From positions 62,001 to 126,000 of the forward strand of contig NZ_JACBYP010000006.1 in NCBI RefSeq assembly GCF_018982965.1: 64,000 nucleotides of DNA, in the 5' to 3' direction. Position numbers and translations under genes: made by a program. Numbering within the stretch: the stretch's first letter is position 1; each line of letters opens with the position of its first letter. The DNA is from Streptomyces mayonensis (GTDB taxonomy: Bacteria > Actinomycetota > Actinomycetes > Streptomycetales > Streptomycetaceae). The notes beneath the pieces are model-generated. The model had not been told where the DNA came from. It ran no database searches and saw nothing but the letters and a program-made list of their open reading frames with translations. Positions 9,724 to 18,910 of this stretch are shown here, piece by piece.

Positions 9724-10138
9724 GGACGCCCCGGCCCGGGGGCAGGCCGGCCCGCACACCCCGGCAGCCGGCCGCCCCCCCCGCACCTGAACGGTCGGGA
9801 ACGGTCCCGGTCGGCCGGTGACGGCAGGTGAGCGGTTGCGGAACGGTCGGTGACGGCAGGTGAGCGGTTGCGGAACGGCACTGATCGGCACGCGAGCGGT
9901 TCCGACAAACACCCGACGCGGGCCCGACCCGCGCAATCCTCACGAGACCGTGACGTCTCGGACGGGCCGACACCCCGGACTGTCGGAGATACTGGACGAA
10001 GGTTTAGGGTCTGGCTGCCCGCCCTTTTGCAACCCACCGGCGGGCCCGGACCAGAAGCGACAGCGCGGTGTGCGGCAAGGCCGGGAGGGTGGCCCCGCCC
10101 GGGGCCCTGCACACGACGCTTTTGGGGGGCTTGAACCA
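9724..10138. other. 415-bp intergenic region with a 31-bp tandem duplication
   Basis: There is no convincing gene here. It holds a 31-nt sequence repeated exactly in tandem (9816-9846 and 9848-9878), plus shorter ACGGTC/GAACGG repeats. Further on, a stretch near 10000-10020 (GGTTTAGGGTCTGG) and a G-run just before the next gene probably form its promoter and leader. Confidence 0.7.
9816..9878. repeat. Perfect 31-bp direct repeat, two copies
   Basis: Two identical 31-nt units separated by one base and beginning CGGTGACGGCAGG. Only two units are present and they are adjacent, so this is a local duplication and not a CRISPR. The shadow frames through it are not credible genes. Confidence 0.85.
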
Positions 10139-12733
10139 ATGGACCCGAACAGCCGGGGACCTGAGGAGTACGGCCAAGACGGCGACCACCAGGCGCCGCG
10201 CCCGCGCTCGCCCAGGGACCCCTTCACACCCGACTTCGGCCAGCCCGCGCCCGCGCTGGCCCGCACCGTGCAGCTCGTCTCCGGCGACTTCCTGCTCACG
10301 GTCAACCCGGTGGACGGCAGCGAGATCGAGGTCTGCCCGCCCGTCGAACGCCCCGCCCGGCCCGAGAAGCTCACCGCGGCCGAGCGCGCCGAAACGGAGC
10401 GCGCCGGACGGCCACCCGTCCCGCCGGGACCGGTCCGCACGGTCCTGGGCCTGCTGGCCCGCGAGGACGAGCGCGAACGCCTGGTGCGGCTGCTCGCCCG
10501 CGGCCGCTCCGTCCGCCTCACCGGCCCCGGCGGCTCCGGCCGCAGCAGCCTCCTCGACCTCGTCGCCGAGGACTGCGCCGGTCTCGCGCCCGACGGCGTC
10601 GTCCGCCTGAGCGGCTTCCACCGCACCGTCGACGACCTGCTCCACGACCTCTTCCACGCCGTCCACCGCGCGCCCCTGCACCGACCGGGCCGCCAGGAAC
10701 TGCTCGGGCACCTGAGCGAGGTGGGCGCGGTCGTCGTCCTGGACGACGTCGAGTTCGGCGGAGCCGCCCTCGACGAACTCCTCGACGCCACCCCGGAGTG
10801 CGCCTTCCTGTTCGGCGCGACCCCGGACGTGCCCGCACCCTCCGCCGACTCGGCCGTCGAGGAGGTCTTCCTCACCGGACTGGACCGCTCGGACGGCGTG
10901 GAGCTGCTGGAGCGCGCCGCCGGCCGCACCCTCACCGAGGAGGAGGCCAACTGGGCGGGCGACCTCTGGTTCGAGTCCGAGGGCCTGCCGCTGCGCTTCG
11001 TCCAGGCCGGTGCCCTGCTGCGCCGCCGCGACCGGCTGCGGGCCGGCGCCGACGCGGTCGACGAGTTCGGCGTCTTCGCCGGGACACGCCCGGCCGACGA
11101 CACGCCCTACGAGTCCACCGAGTCCGCCGACGCCGACGAGGCGCCCCTGCCGTCCCTCGGCGAGGCCGCGGCGCCCGCCCCGCTGCTCGCCTCCCGGCTC
11201 AGCTCCTCCGCCCGCGCCACCCTGGAGTTCGCCGTCGCGCTCGGCGGCGAGGTGCCGCACCAGGCGCACCTGCCCGCCCTGGTCGGCGACACCCACGCCG
11301 ACGCCGCCCTCGGCGAACTGGCCGACTGCGCGCTGATCTCACCGGTCGGCTCCCGCTACCGGCTGGCCGCCGGCGTGCTCACCCAGCTGGAGAGCGCCGG
11401 GTACGCCGACGACGCCCCGGCGCGTGCCCTGTCCGCCGCCCAGCACTACTCCTGGTGGGCCGGGCACCCCTCGGTCACCCCGGAGAGGGTCTGCGCCGAG
11501 GCCGACGCCGTGCTCGCCGCCCTCGCGGCGCTGGTGCCGGCGACGACCCGGACCGCGGACGACGAGGAGAGCACCGCCGTCCAGCTCGCCCGCACCGCCG
11601 CGCCGGCCTTCGCCTCCGGGCTGCACTGGAGCGCCTGGGAACGGGCGCTGCGCTCCGGCACCGAGGCCTCCCGGCTCTCCGGCGACGTCGCCGAACAGGC
11701 CTACTTCCACCACGAACTCGGCGTCCTCGCCCTGTGCGAGGACCACCTCGACCGGGCCCGCGCCGAGCTGGAGGCCTCCATCGGGCTGCGCGGCGCGCTC
11801 TCCGACAAGCGCGGCGCCGTCGCCGGCCGCCGCGCCCTCGCGCTCGTCGCCGACCGGACCGGGGACACCCCGGGCCTGGGCAGCGGCGCCGACGCCTTCG
11901 GCGCCGCCGGTCTCGGCGCCGTCGGCGCCGGACCCGGTCCCACGGCGGGCGAGGAGGTTCCCGACACCCGCGACGAGGCGTCGGCATCGCCGTCGGCGGG
12001 CGTCCCCGCGCCCTTCCCGCCGCTCCAGCCGCCTCCGCAGTCCCCGACCCTCGTCACCAGCCGCGCGGAGCCCGACGAGCCGTCCCGCACGGTCGGCAGC
12101 GGCATCAAGGGCTTCGCCCGCCGCAACCTGGTGGCGGCCGGGGCGGGCGCGCTGCTCGTCGCGGTGCTCGGCACGGTGGTGACCCTCGGCGCCACGTCCG
12201 ACGGCGGCGCGGGCGACCCCTCCGACGAGGTCGGCGTCAACCCGTCGGCCAGCCAGGGCATCGACGACGGCGACCTCGGCGCCGACCGGCCCTCGGACGA
12301 CGGGCAGGGCCAGGACACCCCCGACAGCCCCTCCGGCACCGGTGCGCCCAGCACGTCGGACGCCCCGTCGCCGACGAAGTCGGGGCAGCCCTCGGACGGG
12401 CCCAGCAGCACCGGCAGCAGCGGCCCCGGCGACGACGACGAGAGCCCGGACGACCCCGGTTCGCCGAACGAGCCGAGCAAGTCGCCGAGCTCCCCGCCGA
12501 CCGAGCCGACGCCGCCGGACCCGACGGAGAGCGAACCGGACGACCCCTCCACGCCGCCGGACTCGCCCGACCCGAGCCCCACCCAGTCGGAGACGGAGGA
12601 ACCGCCGCCGTCCCCCGACGACCCGCCCGTCTCCAACAGCGCCAGCGGCACCGCCGGCCCGACCGCCTCGCAGAGCAGCGCGGGAGCGGGCACGCCGACC
12701 GGCTCCGACCCGGCGACGGAGCAGATCATCTGA
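10139..12733 (+). CDS. Membrane-anchored P-loop (STAND/AAA-like) protein with Ser/Pro-rich tail
   Basis: 864 aa. The N-terminal region (about 95-560) looks like a STAND/ORC-type NTPase. A phosphate-binding loop TGPGGSGRSS is at 128-137, with Arg135 in the place of the invariant Walker A lysine. A Walker B-like VVVLDDVEF follows, then a long helical part rich in Ala/Leu pairs that could form TPR-like repeats (EQAYFHHELGVLALCEDHLDRA). One transmembrane helix is near 663-685 (LVAAGAGALLVAVLGTVVTLG). The last 180 residues are an extended Ser/Pro/Asp-rich tail, presumably outside the cell. The ATG with GGGGGG upstream is chosen; the open frame extends 93 codons further up through repeats. Function unknown; possibly a signalling scaffold. 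Confidence 0.8.
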   Translation: MDPNSRGPEEYGQDGDHQAPRPRSPRDPFTPDFGQPAPALARTVQLVSGDFLLTVNPVDGSEIEVCPPVERPARPEKLTAAERAETERAGRPPVPPGPVRTVLGLLAREDERERLVRLLARGRSVRLTGPGGSGRSSLLDLVAEDCAGLAPDGVVRLSGFHRTVDDLLHDLFHAVHRAPLHRPGRQELLGHLSEVGAVVVLDDVEFGGAALDELLDATPECAFLFGATPDVPAPSADSAVEEVFLTGLDRSDGVELLERAAGRTLTEEEANWAGDLWFESEGLPLRFVQAGALLRRRDRLRAGADAVDEFGVFAGTRPADDTPYESTESADADEAPLPSLGEAAAPAPLLASRLSSSARATLEFAVALGGEVPHQAHLPALVGDTHADAALGELADCALISPVGSRYRLAAGVLTQLESAGYADDAPARALSAAQHYSWWAGHPSVTPERVCAEADAVLAALAALVPATTRTADDEESTAVQLARTAAPAFASGLHWSAWERALRSGTEASRLSGDVAEQAYFHHELGVLALCEDHLDRARAELEASIGLRGALSDKRGAVAGRRALALVADRTGDTPGLGSGADAFGAAGLGAVGAGPGPTAGEEVPDTRDEASASPSAGVPAPFPPLQPPPQSPTLVTSRAEPDEPSRTVGSGIKGFARRNLVAAGAGALLVAVLGTVVTLGATSDGGAGDPSDEVGVNPSASQGIDDGDLGADRPSDDGQGQDTPDSPSGTGAPSTSDAPSPTKSGQPSDGPSSTGSSGPGDDDESPDDPGSPNEPSKSPSSPPTEPTPPDPTESEPDDPSTPPDSPDPSPTQSETEEPPPSPDDPPVSNSASGTAGPTASQSSAGAGTPTGSDPATEQII

Positions 12734-12767
12734 CCCCGCCGGGCGGCTGAGACGTGACAACGGAGAA

Positions 12768-12798
12768 AGGGCCGGGTCCGCGCGTCGGACCCGGCCCT
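12768..12798. terminator. Bidirectional terminator, 13-bp stem
   Basis: AGGGCCGGGTCCG (12768-12780) and its exact complement (12786-12798) around a 5-nt loop, between the convergent P-loop protein and nucS genes. Confidence 0.85.
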
Positions 12799-12823
12799 CC
12801 CGTACGGCACTAGTGCCGCGGCC

Positions 12824-13495
12824 TCAGAACAGCCGCAGCTTGTCGTCCTCGATGCCCCGCAGGGCGTCGTAGTCCAGCACCTGGCAGCCGATCCCGCGGT
12901 CCGTGGCCAGCACCCGGGCCTGCGGCTTGATCTCCTGGGCGGCGAAGACGCCGCGCACCGGCGCCAGATGGGGATCGCGGTTCAACAGCTCCAGGTAGCG
13001 CGTGAGCTGCTCCACGCCGTCGATCTCGCCGCGCCGCTTGATCTCGACCGCGACCGTTGCGCCCTCGGCGTCCCGGCACAGGATGTCGACGGGGCCGATG
13101 GCGGTCATGTACTCGCGGCGGATGAGCGTGTAGCCCTCGCCCAGCGTGTCGATGCGGTCGGCCAGCAGCTCCTGGAGGTGCGCTTCCACGCCGTCCTTGA
13201 TCAGGCCGGGATCGACGCCCAGTTCGTGCGAGGAGTCGTGCAGGATCTCCTCCATCGTGATGATGAGCTTCTCGCCCGCCTTGTTGACGACCGTCCAGAC
13301 GCCGTCCTCCTCGCCCGTGCCCTCCTTCAGAGTGCAGGGCGGCGACATCCAGTTGAGGGGCTTGTAGGCCCGGTCGTCGGCGTGGATCGAGACGCTGCCG
13401 TCGGCCTTGACCAGGATCAGCCGGGGGGCCGCTGGGAGGTGGGCGGTGAGCCGCCCGGCGTAGTCGACGGAGCAACGGGCAATGACGAGACGCAT
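12824..13495 (-). CDS. nucS: Mismatch-specific endonuclease NucS/EndoMS
   Basis: 223 aa. NucS makes double-strand cuts at mismatches (G-T, G-G, T-T) and provides the MutS/MutL-independent mismatch repair of actinobacteria. The C-terminal RecB-like nuclease core is visible: Asp137 in GPVDILC and Glu151-x-Lys153 in VEIKRRG, followed by [12 protein letters not shown]. The last residues DKLRLF form the short motif that docks on the sliding clamp. The ATG at 13495 begins the conserved [16 protein letters not shown]; a longer frame 34 codons upstream is Arg-rich and ignored. Single gene with terminator downstream. Confidence 0.96.
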   Translation of the reverse strand: MRLVIARCSVDYAGRLTAHLPAAPRLILVKADGSVSIHADDRAYKPLNWMSPPCTLKEGTGEEDGVWTVVNKAGEKLIITMEEILHDSSHELGVDPGLIKDGVEAHLQELLADRIDTLGEGYTLIRREYMTAIGPVDILCRDAEGATVAVEIKRRGEIDGVEQLTRYLELLNRDPHLAPVRGVFAAQEIKPQARVLATDRGIGCQVLDYDALRGIEDDKLRLF

Positions 13496-13742
13496 GGTCG
13501 GCAACGCTACTCGACGCGCCCGGTGCGACGCGATTCGCCCGCGTGCGTGCGCCCCCGCGGGCTGTCCCACTTCTCCCCTTGGCCCCACCTTGCCCACTGG
13601 CCGATTGTGTGCCTACCCGAGGGTGTCCATATCGGCAATCTCCTGGTGCGGTCACGATCGGTTGCTTACGGTATTGAACGGGAGGTCGCGAACTGTGTAC
13701 GCAGCGTGTTCACGGTCGCGCACTCCCTTTAACTGTCCGGCA

Positions 13743-13761
13743 ACCCCCGCTGATCGGGGGT
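13743..13761 (+). promoter_or_regulatory. Leader hairpin before the SCO5389-family gene
   Basis: ACCCCCG, a 5-nt loop and CGGGGGT form a short hairpin that ends just before the GAGAGGAG ribosome-binding site. It could modulate translation initiation or stabilise the 5' end of the mRNA; its role is inferred. Confidence 0.4.
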
Positions 13762-13776
13762 GCGAGAGGAGAACCC

Positions 13777-14169
13777 ATGTCGCTCGACGTCTCACCGGCC
13801 CTACTCGATCAGGCCGAGCGAGGCGAGGTCGACGAAGCAGCCTTCGTCGACTGCGTCCGGACCTCCCTGCCCTACGCATGGGAGATGGTCAGCTCCCTGG
13901 TGGCACAGCTGAAGGTCGACGGCGGAGCCTTCGCCGACAACCAGACGCCCCCGCCGGACGAGCAGGCGCGCGGCCAGCTGCTGCGGGCCCTCGCGAGTGA
14001 CGCCATACGCGGTGCACTGCAGCGGCACTTCGGGGTGCGGCTGGCGTTCCAGAACTGCCACCGGGTGGCGGTGTTCCCGTTGGATTCCTCCGTCGACGAG
14101 AAGCTGACCCGCTTCACCTCGGTGCGCAGCCAGATCTTGAACCAGTCGCCCGAACTGCGCGACTGCTGA
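13777..14169 (+). CDS. SCO5389-family actinobacterial conserved protein
   Basis: 130-aa soluble protein with no signal peptide or membrane helix. It matches the streptomycete SCO5389 family as I remember it (MSLDVSPALLDQAERGEVDE start, PYAWEMVSSLVAQL helix, LTRFTSVRSQILNQSPELRDC end). Predicted mostly helical with one short strand region around NCHRVAVFPLD. The ATG follows GAGAGGAG. It has its own promoter region (13496-13776) divergent from nucS, and a strong bidirectional terminator after it. Strict conservation in the group suggests a housekeeping or developmental role; no biochemical function is proposed. Confidence 0.85.
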   Translation: MSLDVSPALLDQAERGEVDEAAFVDCVRTSLPYAWEMVSSLVAQLKVDGGAFADNQTPPPDEQARGQLLRALASDAIRGALQRHFGVRLAFQNCHRVAVFPLDSSVDEKLTRFTSVRSQILNQSPELRDC

Positions 14170-14186
14170 GGCGTTCGGGGTCGTCC

Positions 14187-14234
14187 GCTTGCCGCTCCGC
14201 ACGCGGGAGGTGCGGTGCCACCGGAGCGGCAAGC
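14187..14234. terminator. Bidirectional hairpin terminator, 13-bp stem
   Basis: GCTTGCCGCTCCG (14187-14199) pairs perfectly with 14222-14234. The 22-nt loop contains a further short GC-rich pairing. It sits between convergent genes. Confidence 0.75.
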
Positions 14235-14317
14235 CCCCTCCCCGGCACTGTGCCCGACCGGAGCGGACCCGACCCGACCCGGTCCGAACGCAGCGGGCAG
14301 GGCGCCCGTCGGCCGTC

Positions 14318-15346
14318 TCAGCGGAGCCGGGGGAGTACCTCGGCCCCGAGCCGTCGTACGTTCTCCTCGGTCGCCGCGAGGTCCCCGGACCCCTCGACGA
14401 GCAGGGCGAAACGCGAGACGCCGGTCCGCTCGGCGGTCGCCGCGAGCCGGTCCGCGCACAGCCGGGGCGGGCCCACCGGGTGCAGCCCGCAGAGCAGTTC
14501 GGTGTAGGCGTGCGGGTCGCGCATCCGCCGCTCCCGGCCGTCCACCGTGACGTGTGCGCCCAGGCCCTGCCGAAGCCAGCCCGGCATCGCCTTCAGCAGG
14601 GTCTCGGCCGCGTCCGTGCGCCGGTCGGCGATCTGGCAGACGCCGGCCGAGACGTGCGCGGCGCCGCGCACCCGGTCCGCCGGGTGCCCGGCGGCGCGGG
14701 CGTGGCGCCGCCACAGGGCGACCATCTCCGCCTTCTCCTCGTCGCCGACGTGCATGCCGAGCAGCATCGCAAGGCCCCGCTCGGCCGCCGTCCGCACGCC
14801 GGCCGGGGAGGTGCAGGCGACGACGACCTCCGGGCCCGGTTCCTCCGACAGGGACTCCGAGGGGCGCGGGACGACGGGGACCTCGCGGAACCGGAAACGG
14901 TCGCCGACGGCGCCGACGGCCGGCTCGCGCAGCCAGCGCACCAGCAGGTCGAGCGACTCCCCGAACCCCTTCTCGTACGCCTCGAGACCCGCGCCGAACA
15001 CCTCCAGGTCCACCCAGGGCCCGCCCCGGCCCACGCCCAGCGAGAACCGGCCGCCGCTCGTGACGTGCAGCAGCGCGGCCTGCTCGCCGAGCGCCACCGG
15101 GTGGACGGTGGGCAGCACGCTGACCGCGGTGCCGACCCGGACCCGCCGGGTGCGGCCCAGCAGCAGCGCGGCCAGCGTCACGGCCGAGGGGCACGTGCCG
15201 TACGGCACGAAGTGGTGCTCGGCCAGCCAGACCGTGTCGAGCCCGGCCTCGTCGGCGACCTCGGCCGAGCGGACCGCGCGGTGCAGCGCCTCCCCCTGGC
15301 CCTGGCCCGGGAACTGGGCACCCAACACGAAACTTCCTACGCGCAT
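14318..15346 (-). CDS. LLM-class (luciferase-like) flavin-dependent monooxygenase
   Basis: 342-aa TIM-barrel enzyme of the bacterial luciferase/F420-dependent family. Supporting motifs: WLAEHHFVPYG near residue 43, RVRVGTAVSVLPTVHPVALGEQAA, the flavin/phosphate region SGGRFSLGVGRGGP, and the C-terminal ADRLAATAERTGVSRFALL. Whether it uses FMN or F420 and its substrate cannot be told from sequence; the EHH motif is common in both. The ATG at 15346 begins MRVGSFVLGAQFP with a GGAAAAGG site; the longer frame (93 more codons) is compositionally unlike protein. Single gene. Confidence 0.88.
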   Translation of the reverse strand: MRVGSFVLGAQFPGQGQGEALHRAVRSAEVADEAGLDTVWLAEHHFVPYGTCPSAVTLAALLLGRTRRVRVGTAVSVLPTVHPVALGEQAALLHVTSGGRFSLGVGRGGPWVDLEVFGAGLEAYEKGFGESLDLLVRWLREPAVGAVGDRFRFREVPVVPRPSESLSEEPGPEVVVACTSPAGVRTAAERGLAMLLGMHVGDEEKAEMVALWRRHARAAGHPADRVRGAAHVSAGVCQIADRRTDAAETLLKAMPGWLRQGLGAHVTVDGRERRMRDPHAYTELLCGLHPVGPPRLCADRLAATAERTGVSRFALLVEGSGDLAATEENVRRLGAEVLPRLR

Positions 15347-15599
15347 TGCCTTTTCCTGCTTCCTCGGCTCCGACACGGAGCTCCCCCACAGGGCATAACC
15401 GCCTGACACGTGCCGAGGACACGGCCGGACGGATGGATTTGCGGATTGTCTGCAGAATCGACCGTTGTGGGAGGGTGTGCGGGCCCGGACGGAGAACCCG
15501 TACGGGGGAGTTGCGGTGTTTGGCGGTGTACGCGCACCCTGTCCGTGCCGCGTAGGCTGGATGCCGCCCTGCTTCCTGTATAGCTCCGTGAGGTGTCCT

Positions 15600-15932
15600 G
15601 TGTCCCCGCGTCGCAACCGACCCAAGGGAGCCGGTCCGTCCGGCCGGAGCGCCGAGGACGACGGCGGCGGCCGCTACGGCGGCTGGCAGTCGTCGGAGAG
15701 CTGGCAGGGCGAGGACTGGAGCGTACGGCACGTGGCGGGCGCGAGTGCCCAGGGGAAGTCGTACCGCTGCCCCGGCTGCGACCAGTTGATCCCGGACGGT
15801 GTCCCGCACGTGGTGGCCTGGCCGGCCCACGCGGGTGTCGACGACCGCAGGCACTGGCACAAGTCGTGCTGGAACGCGAAGGACCGCCGCACCACGCGGG
15901 TGCAGCGGTCCCGTAACGCGCCGAGGTTCTGA
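15600..15932 (+). CDS. Small zinc-ribbon-like protein
   Basis: 110 aa. The basic, Gly/Ser-rich N-terminus (about 1-45) is followed by a compact metal-binding module: CPGCDQLIPDG, then HVVAWP, then HWHKSCW, giving C-x2-C...H...H-x3-C spacing reminiscent of a treble-clef or HNH-like zinc fold. It lacks an obvious HNH catalytic pair. The tail is Arg-rich, hinting at nucleic-acid contact. The GTG at 15600 was chosen because translation upstream becomes incoherent; its ribosome-binding site is GTGAGG. From memory the S. coelicolor homologue is simply called ATP/GTP-binding, which the sequence does not support. It ends 10 nt from the convergent ABC gene. Confidence 0.75.
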   Translation: MSPRRNRPKGAGPSGRSAEDDGGGRYGGWQSSESWQGEDWSVRHVAGASAQGKSYRCPGCDQLIPDGVPHVVAWPAHAGVDDRRHWHKSCWNAKDRRTTRVQRSRNAPRF

Positions 15933-15942
15933 GCGGCCCCCG

Positions 15943-17937
15943 TCAGACGTCCCGCCGCTCCAGCAGGGCGAAGGCACCGGCGAACACGACCGCCGTCACG
16001 CCGAGCACGATCCACAGCGGGTCCCAGCCCGAGGGCCCGGAATCGGAGAGCGAGTTGGCGTAGAAGATGCTCATCTGGTTCGGGATCGAGTACTCGAACA
16101 GCGCCTGCTGCAGCCCCTTGAGCGACTCGGCGAACATGAACAGCGCGATCACCAGCGGGGCGAGCAGGACACCGATCATGATGGTGATGGCGCCCGCCGA
16201 GTGCCGGATGACGGAACCGACGGCCAGCGAGAGCAGCCCGAGCAGCGCGACGAAGAGCGACACGCCGACGGTGCCCTTCAGCCACTCCGAGCCGGTGGGG
16301 TCCGCCGCGCCGCTGTCCTCCAGCATGGTCACGTGGGCCAGGCCGACCAGCGTCGAGGAGGCCAGGGTCACCACGAACGCCACCAGGAAGAACACGACCG
16401 CCTTCGCCGTGAGCACCCGGCCGCGGCTCGGGCAGGCGGTCATCGTCGTCCGGATCATGCCCGTGCCGTACTCCGAGGCGCTGGTCAGCACTCCGAGCGT
16501 GATGATGCACATGCTGCCGAGGAGCAGGCCGAAGAAGCCGAGGCTCAGCGGGCTCTCCCCGGCCAGGTCGGAGGACGAGCCCGCCACCACGGCGCCGGTC
16601 AGCAGCCCGATGCCGACGACCAGCAGCACGAACACGCCGATCGTCCACATCGTCGAGCGCACCGACTTGATCTTCGTCCACTCGGAGGCGATCGCGTGCA
16701 CGAGGGTCGTGCGCACCACCGGGATCGGCGACGTGTAGGTCGGGAACGGCGAACCGGGCGCCTGGGGCGGCTGCGGGGCCTGCTGGGCCGGCGGCGGCTG
16801 CTGGGCCGCGTACGGGTTGGCCGTCTGCTGTCCGCCCGGTACTCCGCCGGGCATCGCGCCGGGCGCCCCCGGGGCGCCGTACGGCCCCGCCGGGGCCTGG
16901 CCCGGCGCGCCCTGCTGGGGCGGCGGCGGGGCGTACCAGTCAGGCTGACCCTGCCCGGGAACCGGCATCGGCGGCTGCTCGCCCGGCGCCAGCGGCTGCT
17001 GGAGCCCGGCCTTCTGGTCGGTGGTCGACCGGTAGTCGACGGCGCCCTGCGTCATCCGCATGTACGCCTCCTCCAGGGAGGCCTGGTGCGGCGACAGCTC
17101 CCACAGCCGTACGCCGGTGTCGTGCGCGATGTCGCTGATCCGGGGGAGGACGAGGCCGGTCACCCGCAGCGCGCCGTCCTGCTCGGGCAGCACGTGGCCG
17201 CCCGCCTCGGTCAGCGCGGCGGTCAGCTTCTCGCGCAGCTGCGGTTCCGGGTCCGGCGTCCGCACGCGGGCGAAGTCGGCGGAGTTGGCCGAGATGAAGT
17301 CCTTCACGCTCATGTCGGCCATCAGCTGACCGCGGCCGATGACGATGAGGTGGTCGGCGGTGAGCGCCATCTCGCTCATCAGGTGCGAGGAGACGAAGAC
17401 CGTGCGCCCCTCGGCGGCGAGCGCCTTCATCAGGTTGCGCACCCAGTGGATGCCCTCGGGGTCGAGGCCGTTGACCGGCTCGTCGAAGAGCAGGACCTGC
17501 GGGTCGCCCAGGAGGGCGGCGGCGATGCCGAGCCGCTGGCCCATGCCCAGGGAGAAGCCCTTGGAACGCCGCTTGGCCACGTCCTGCAGGCCGACCACGC
17601 CGAGCACCTCGTCCACCCGCCGGGCCGGGATGCCGGACAGCTGGGCGAGGCTCAGCAGGTGGCTGCGGGCGGACCGGCCGCCGTGCACCGCCTTGGCGTC
17701 GAGCAGCGCCCCGACGTGGCGCGCGGCGTTCGGCAGCCTGCGGTACGGGTGGCCGCCGATCGTCACGTGCCCCGCGGTGGGGTTGTCCAGGCCCAGGATC
17801 ATGCGCATCGTCGTCGACTTGCCCGAGCCGTTGGGCCCGAGGAAGCCGGTGACGGCGCCGGGCCGTACCTGGAAGGACAGGTTGTACACAGCGGTCTTGT
17901 CGCCGTAGCGCTTGGTCAGGCCGACTGCTTCGATCAT
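15943..17937 (-). CDS. ABC transporter: ATPase and ABC-2 permease fused in one chain
   Basis: 664 aa. The N-terminal ATPase (1-310) has Walker A GPNGSGKST (Lys40), the variant signature SLGMGQRLGIA, Walker B VLLFDEPVNGLDPEG and switch SSHLMSEM. A Pro/Gln/Gly-rich linker of about 90 residues (315-405) leads to a membrane domain with six helices beginning HAIASEWTKIKSVRSTMW. The downstream-encoded neighbour pair (18138-19900) has the same two halves as separate proteins, so this gene looks like a fusion of a duplicated operon. A GTG three codons earlier is an alternative start. Substrate unknown. Confidence 0.9.
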   Translation of the reverse strand: MIEAVGLTKRYGDKTAVYNLSFQVRPGAVTGFLGPNGSGKSTTMRMILGLDNPTAGHVTIGGHPYRRLPNAARHVGALLDAKAVHGGRSARSHLLSLAQLSGIPARRVDEVLGVVGLQDVAKRRSKGFSLGMGQRLGIAAALLGDPQVLLFDEPVNGLDPEGIHWVRNLMKALAAEGRTVFVSSHLMSEMALTADHLIVIGRGQLMADMSVKDFISANSADFARVRTPDPEPQLREKLTAALTEAGGHVLPEQDGALRVTGLVLPRISDIAHDTGVRLWELSPHQASLEEAYMRMTQGAVDYRSTTDQKAGLQQPLAPGEQPPMPVPGQGQPDWYAPPPPQQGAPGQAPAGPYGAPGAPGAMPGGVPGGQQTANPYAAQQPPPAQQAPQPPQAPGSPFPTYTSPIPVVRTTLVHAIASEWTKIKSVRSTMWTIGVFVLLVVGIGLLTGAVVAGSSSDLAGESPLSLGFFGLLLGSMCIITLGVLTSASEYGTGMIRTTMTACPSRGRVLTAKAVVFFLVAFVVTLASSTLVGLAHVTMLEDSGAADPTGSEWLKGTVGVSLFVALLGLLSLAVGSVIRHSAGAITIMIGVLLAPLVIALFMFAESLKGLQQALFEYSIPNQMSIFYANSLSDSGPSGWDPLWIVLGVTAVVFAGAFALLERRDV

Positions 17938-18087
17938 GCTCCGCACCCATCGGAAGGTTCAGGGACAGCAGGGCACACGCCCCCGTAAGGGTAAGGAGGA
18001 TATCCAGGTCCCAACGGTTCCGTTCAAGCCCGGGCAAAATCCGACGCTCCCGGGACCCGGCCGGAACATCCTCGGAACCCTTTCCGG

Positions 18088-18168
18088 GCGTCCCTGCTCC
18101 TCAGGACGTTCCAGGCGTCCCTGCCCTCCGGAACGTTCTAGGCGTCCCTGCTCTTCAGGACGGCGTAC
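18088..18168. repeat. Three 27-bp tandem units including the 3' end of the permease gene
   Basis: The element GCGTCCCTG plus following bases recurs at 18088, 18115 and 18142, exactly 27 bp apart. The 18142 unit encodes the C-terminal residues KSRDA and stop of the permease; the other two lie just beyond its stop and are diverged, non-coding copies. Confidence 0.8.
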
Positions 18169-18908
18169 CCGCCGGCCAGCGCCGCGATCACCCAGAGCAC
18201 CATGATGCCCAGGCCGCCCCACGGACCGTACGGCACGTCGTCGTCGAGGGGCGTGACCACCTGCATGATCCTGCTGCCGGCCTGGTCGGGCAGGAACCGG
18301 CCGACCTTCTCCGTCGCCGGGACGTTGCCCAGGATGTTGGAGATCAGGAAGAAGAACGGCATCAGGATGCCCAGCGACAGCATCGGGGAGCGCAGCATCG
18401 CGGCGACACCCATCGAGAACATCGCGATGAGCGTCATGTAGAGACCGCCGCCGAACACCGCGCGGAGCACGCCGGGGTCGCCGATGGACGCCTTGAGGTC
18501 GCCCAGCATCGCCTGCCCGAGGAAGAAGGCGGCGAAACTGGTGATCATGGAGACGACCAGGGCGAGGACCGTGGCCACCAGGATCTTGCCGGCCAGGAAC
18601 GTCCCGCGCCGCGGCACGGCCGCCAGCGAGGTGCGGATCATGCCGGAGCTGTACTCGTTGCCCACGACCAGCACGCCGAACACGATCATCGCCAGCTGGC
18701 CGAGGCTGGTGCCGGCGAAGCTGACGAAGGTCGGGTCGAAGGAGAGCTGGTCCCGCTCGCTCAGGCCGGAGAACTCGTTCTTCGACAGCGCCGAGATCAG
18801 CATGCCGAGGGCGATGGTGACGACCACGGCCAGGCCCAGCGTCCACACCGTGGACGCGACCGACCGGATCTTGGTCCACTCGGACCGGACGACCTGTGCC
18901 GCCGCCAT
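18138..18908 (-). CDS. ABC-2 type permease subunit
   Basis: 256-aa membrane protein with six predicted helices. It starts QVVRSEWTKIRSVASTVW, closely similar to the start of the membrane half of the neighbouring fused transporter. Its middle segment GNEYSSGMIRTSLAAVPRRGTFLAGK is typical of this ABC-2 subfamily. It begins 2 nt after the ATPase stop (TGAGCATG), so the two form an operon. A Gly-rich conserved loop (DDDVPYGPWGGLGIMVLW) precedes the last helix. Substrate unknown. The 3' end has been tandemly duplicated (see repeat). Confidence 0.9.
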   Translation of the reverse strand: MAAAQVVRSEWTKIRSVASTVWTLGLAVVVTIALGMLISALSKNEFSGLSERDQLSFDPTFVSFAGTSLGQLAMIVFGVLVVGNEYSSGMIRTSLAAVPRRGTFLAGKILVATVLALVVSMITSFAAFFLGQAMLGDLKASIGDPGVLRAVFGGGLYMTLIAMFSMGVAAMLRSPMLSLGILMPFFFLISNILGNVPATEKVGRFLPDQAGSRIMQVVTPLDDDVPYGPWGGLGIMVLWVIAALAGGYAVLKSRDA

Positions 18909-18910
18909 GC

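Noticed and set aside
9816-9878. Possible CRISPR array
   Set aside because: Only two identical units, adjacent with a 1-nt gap; no spacers and no cas genes.
9860-10138. N-terminal extension of the P-loop protein
   Set aside because: It runs through the 31-bp direct repeat and lacks protein-like composition; ATG 10139 has a G-rich ribosome-binding site.
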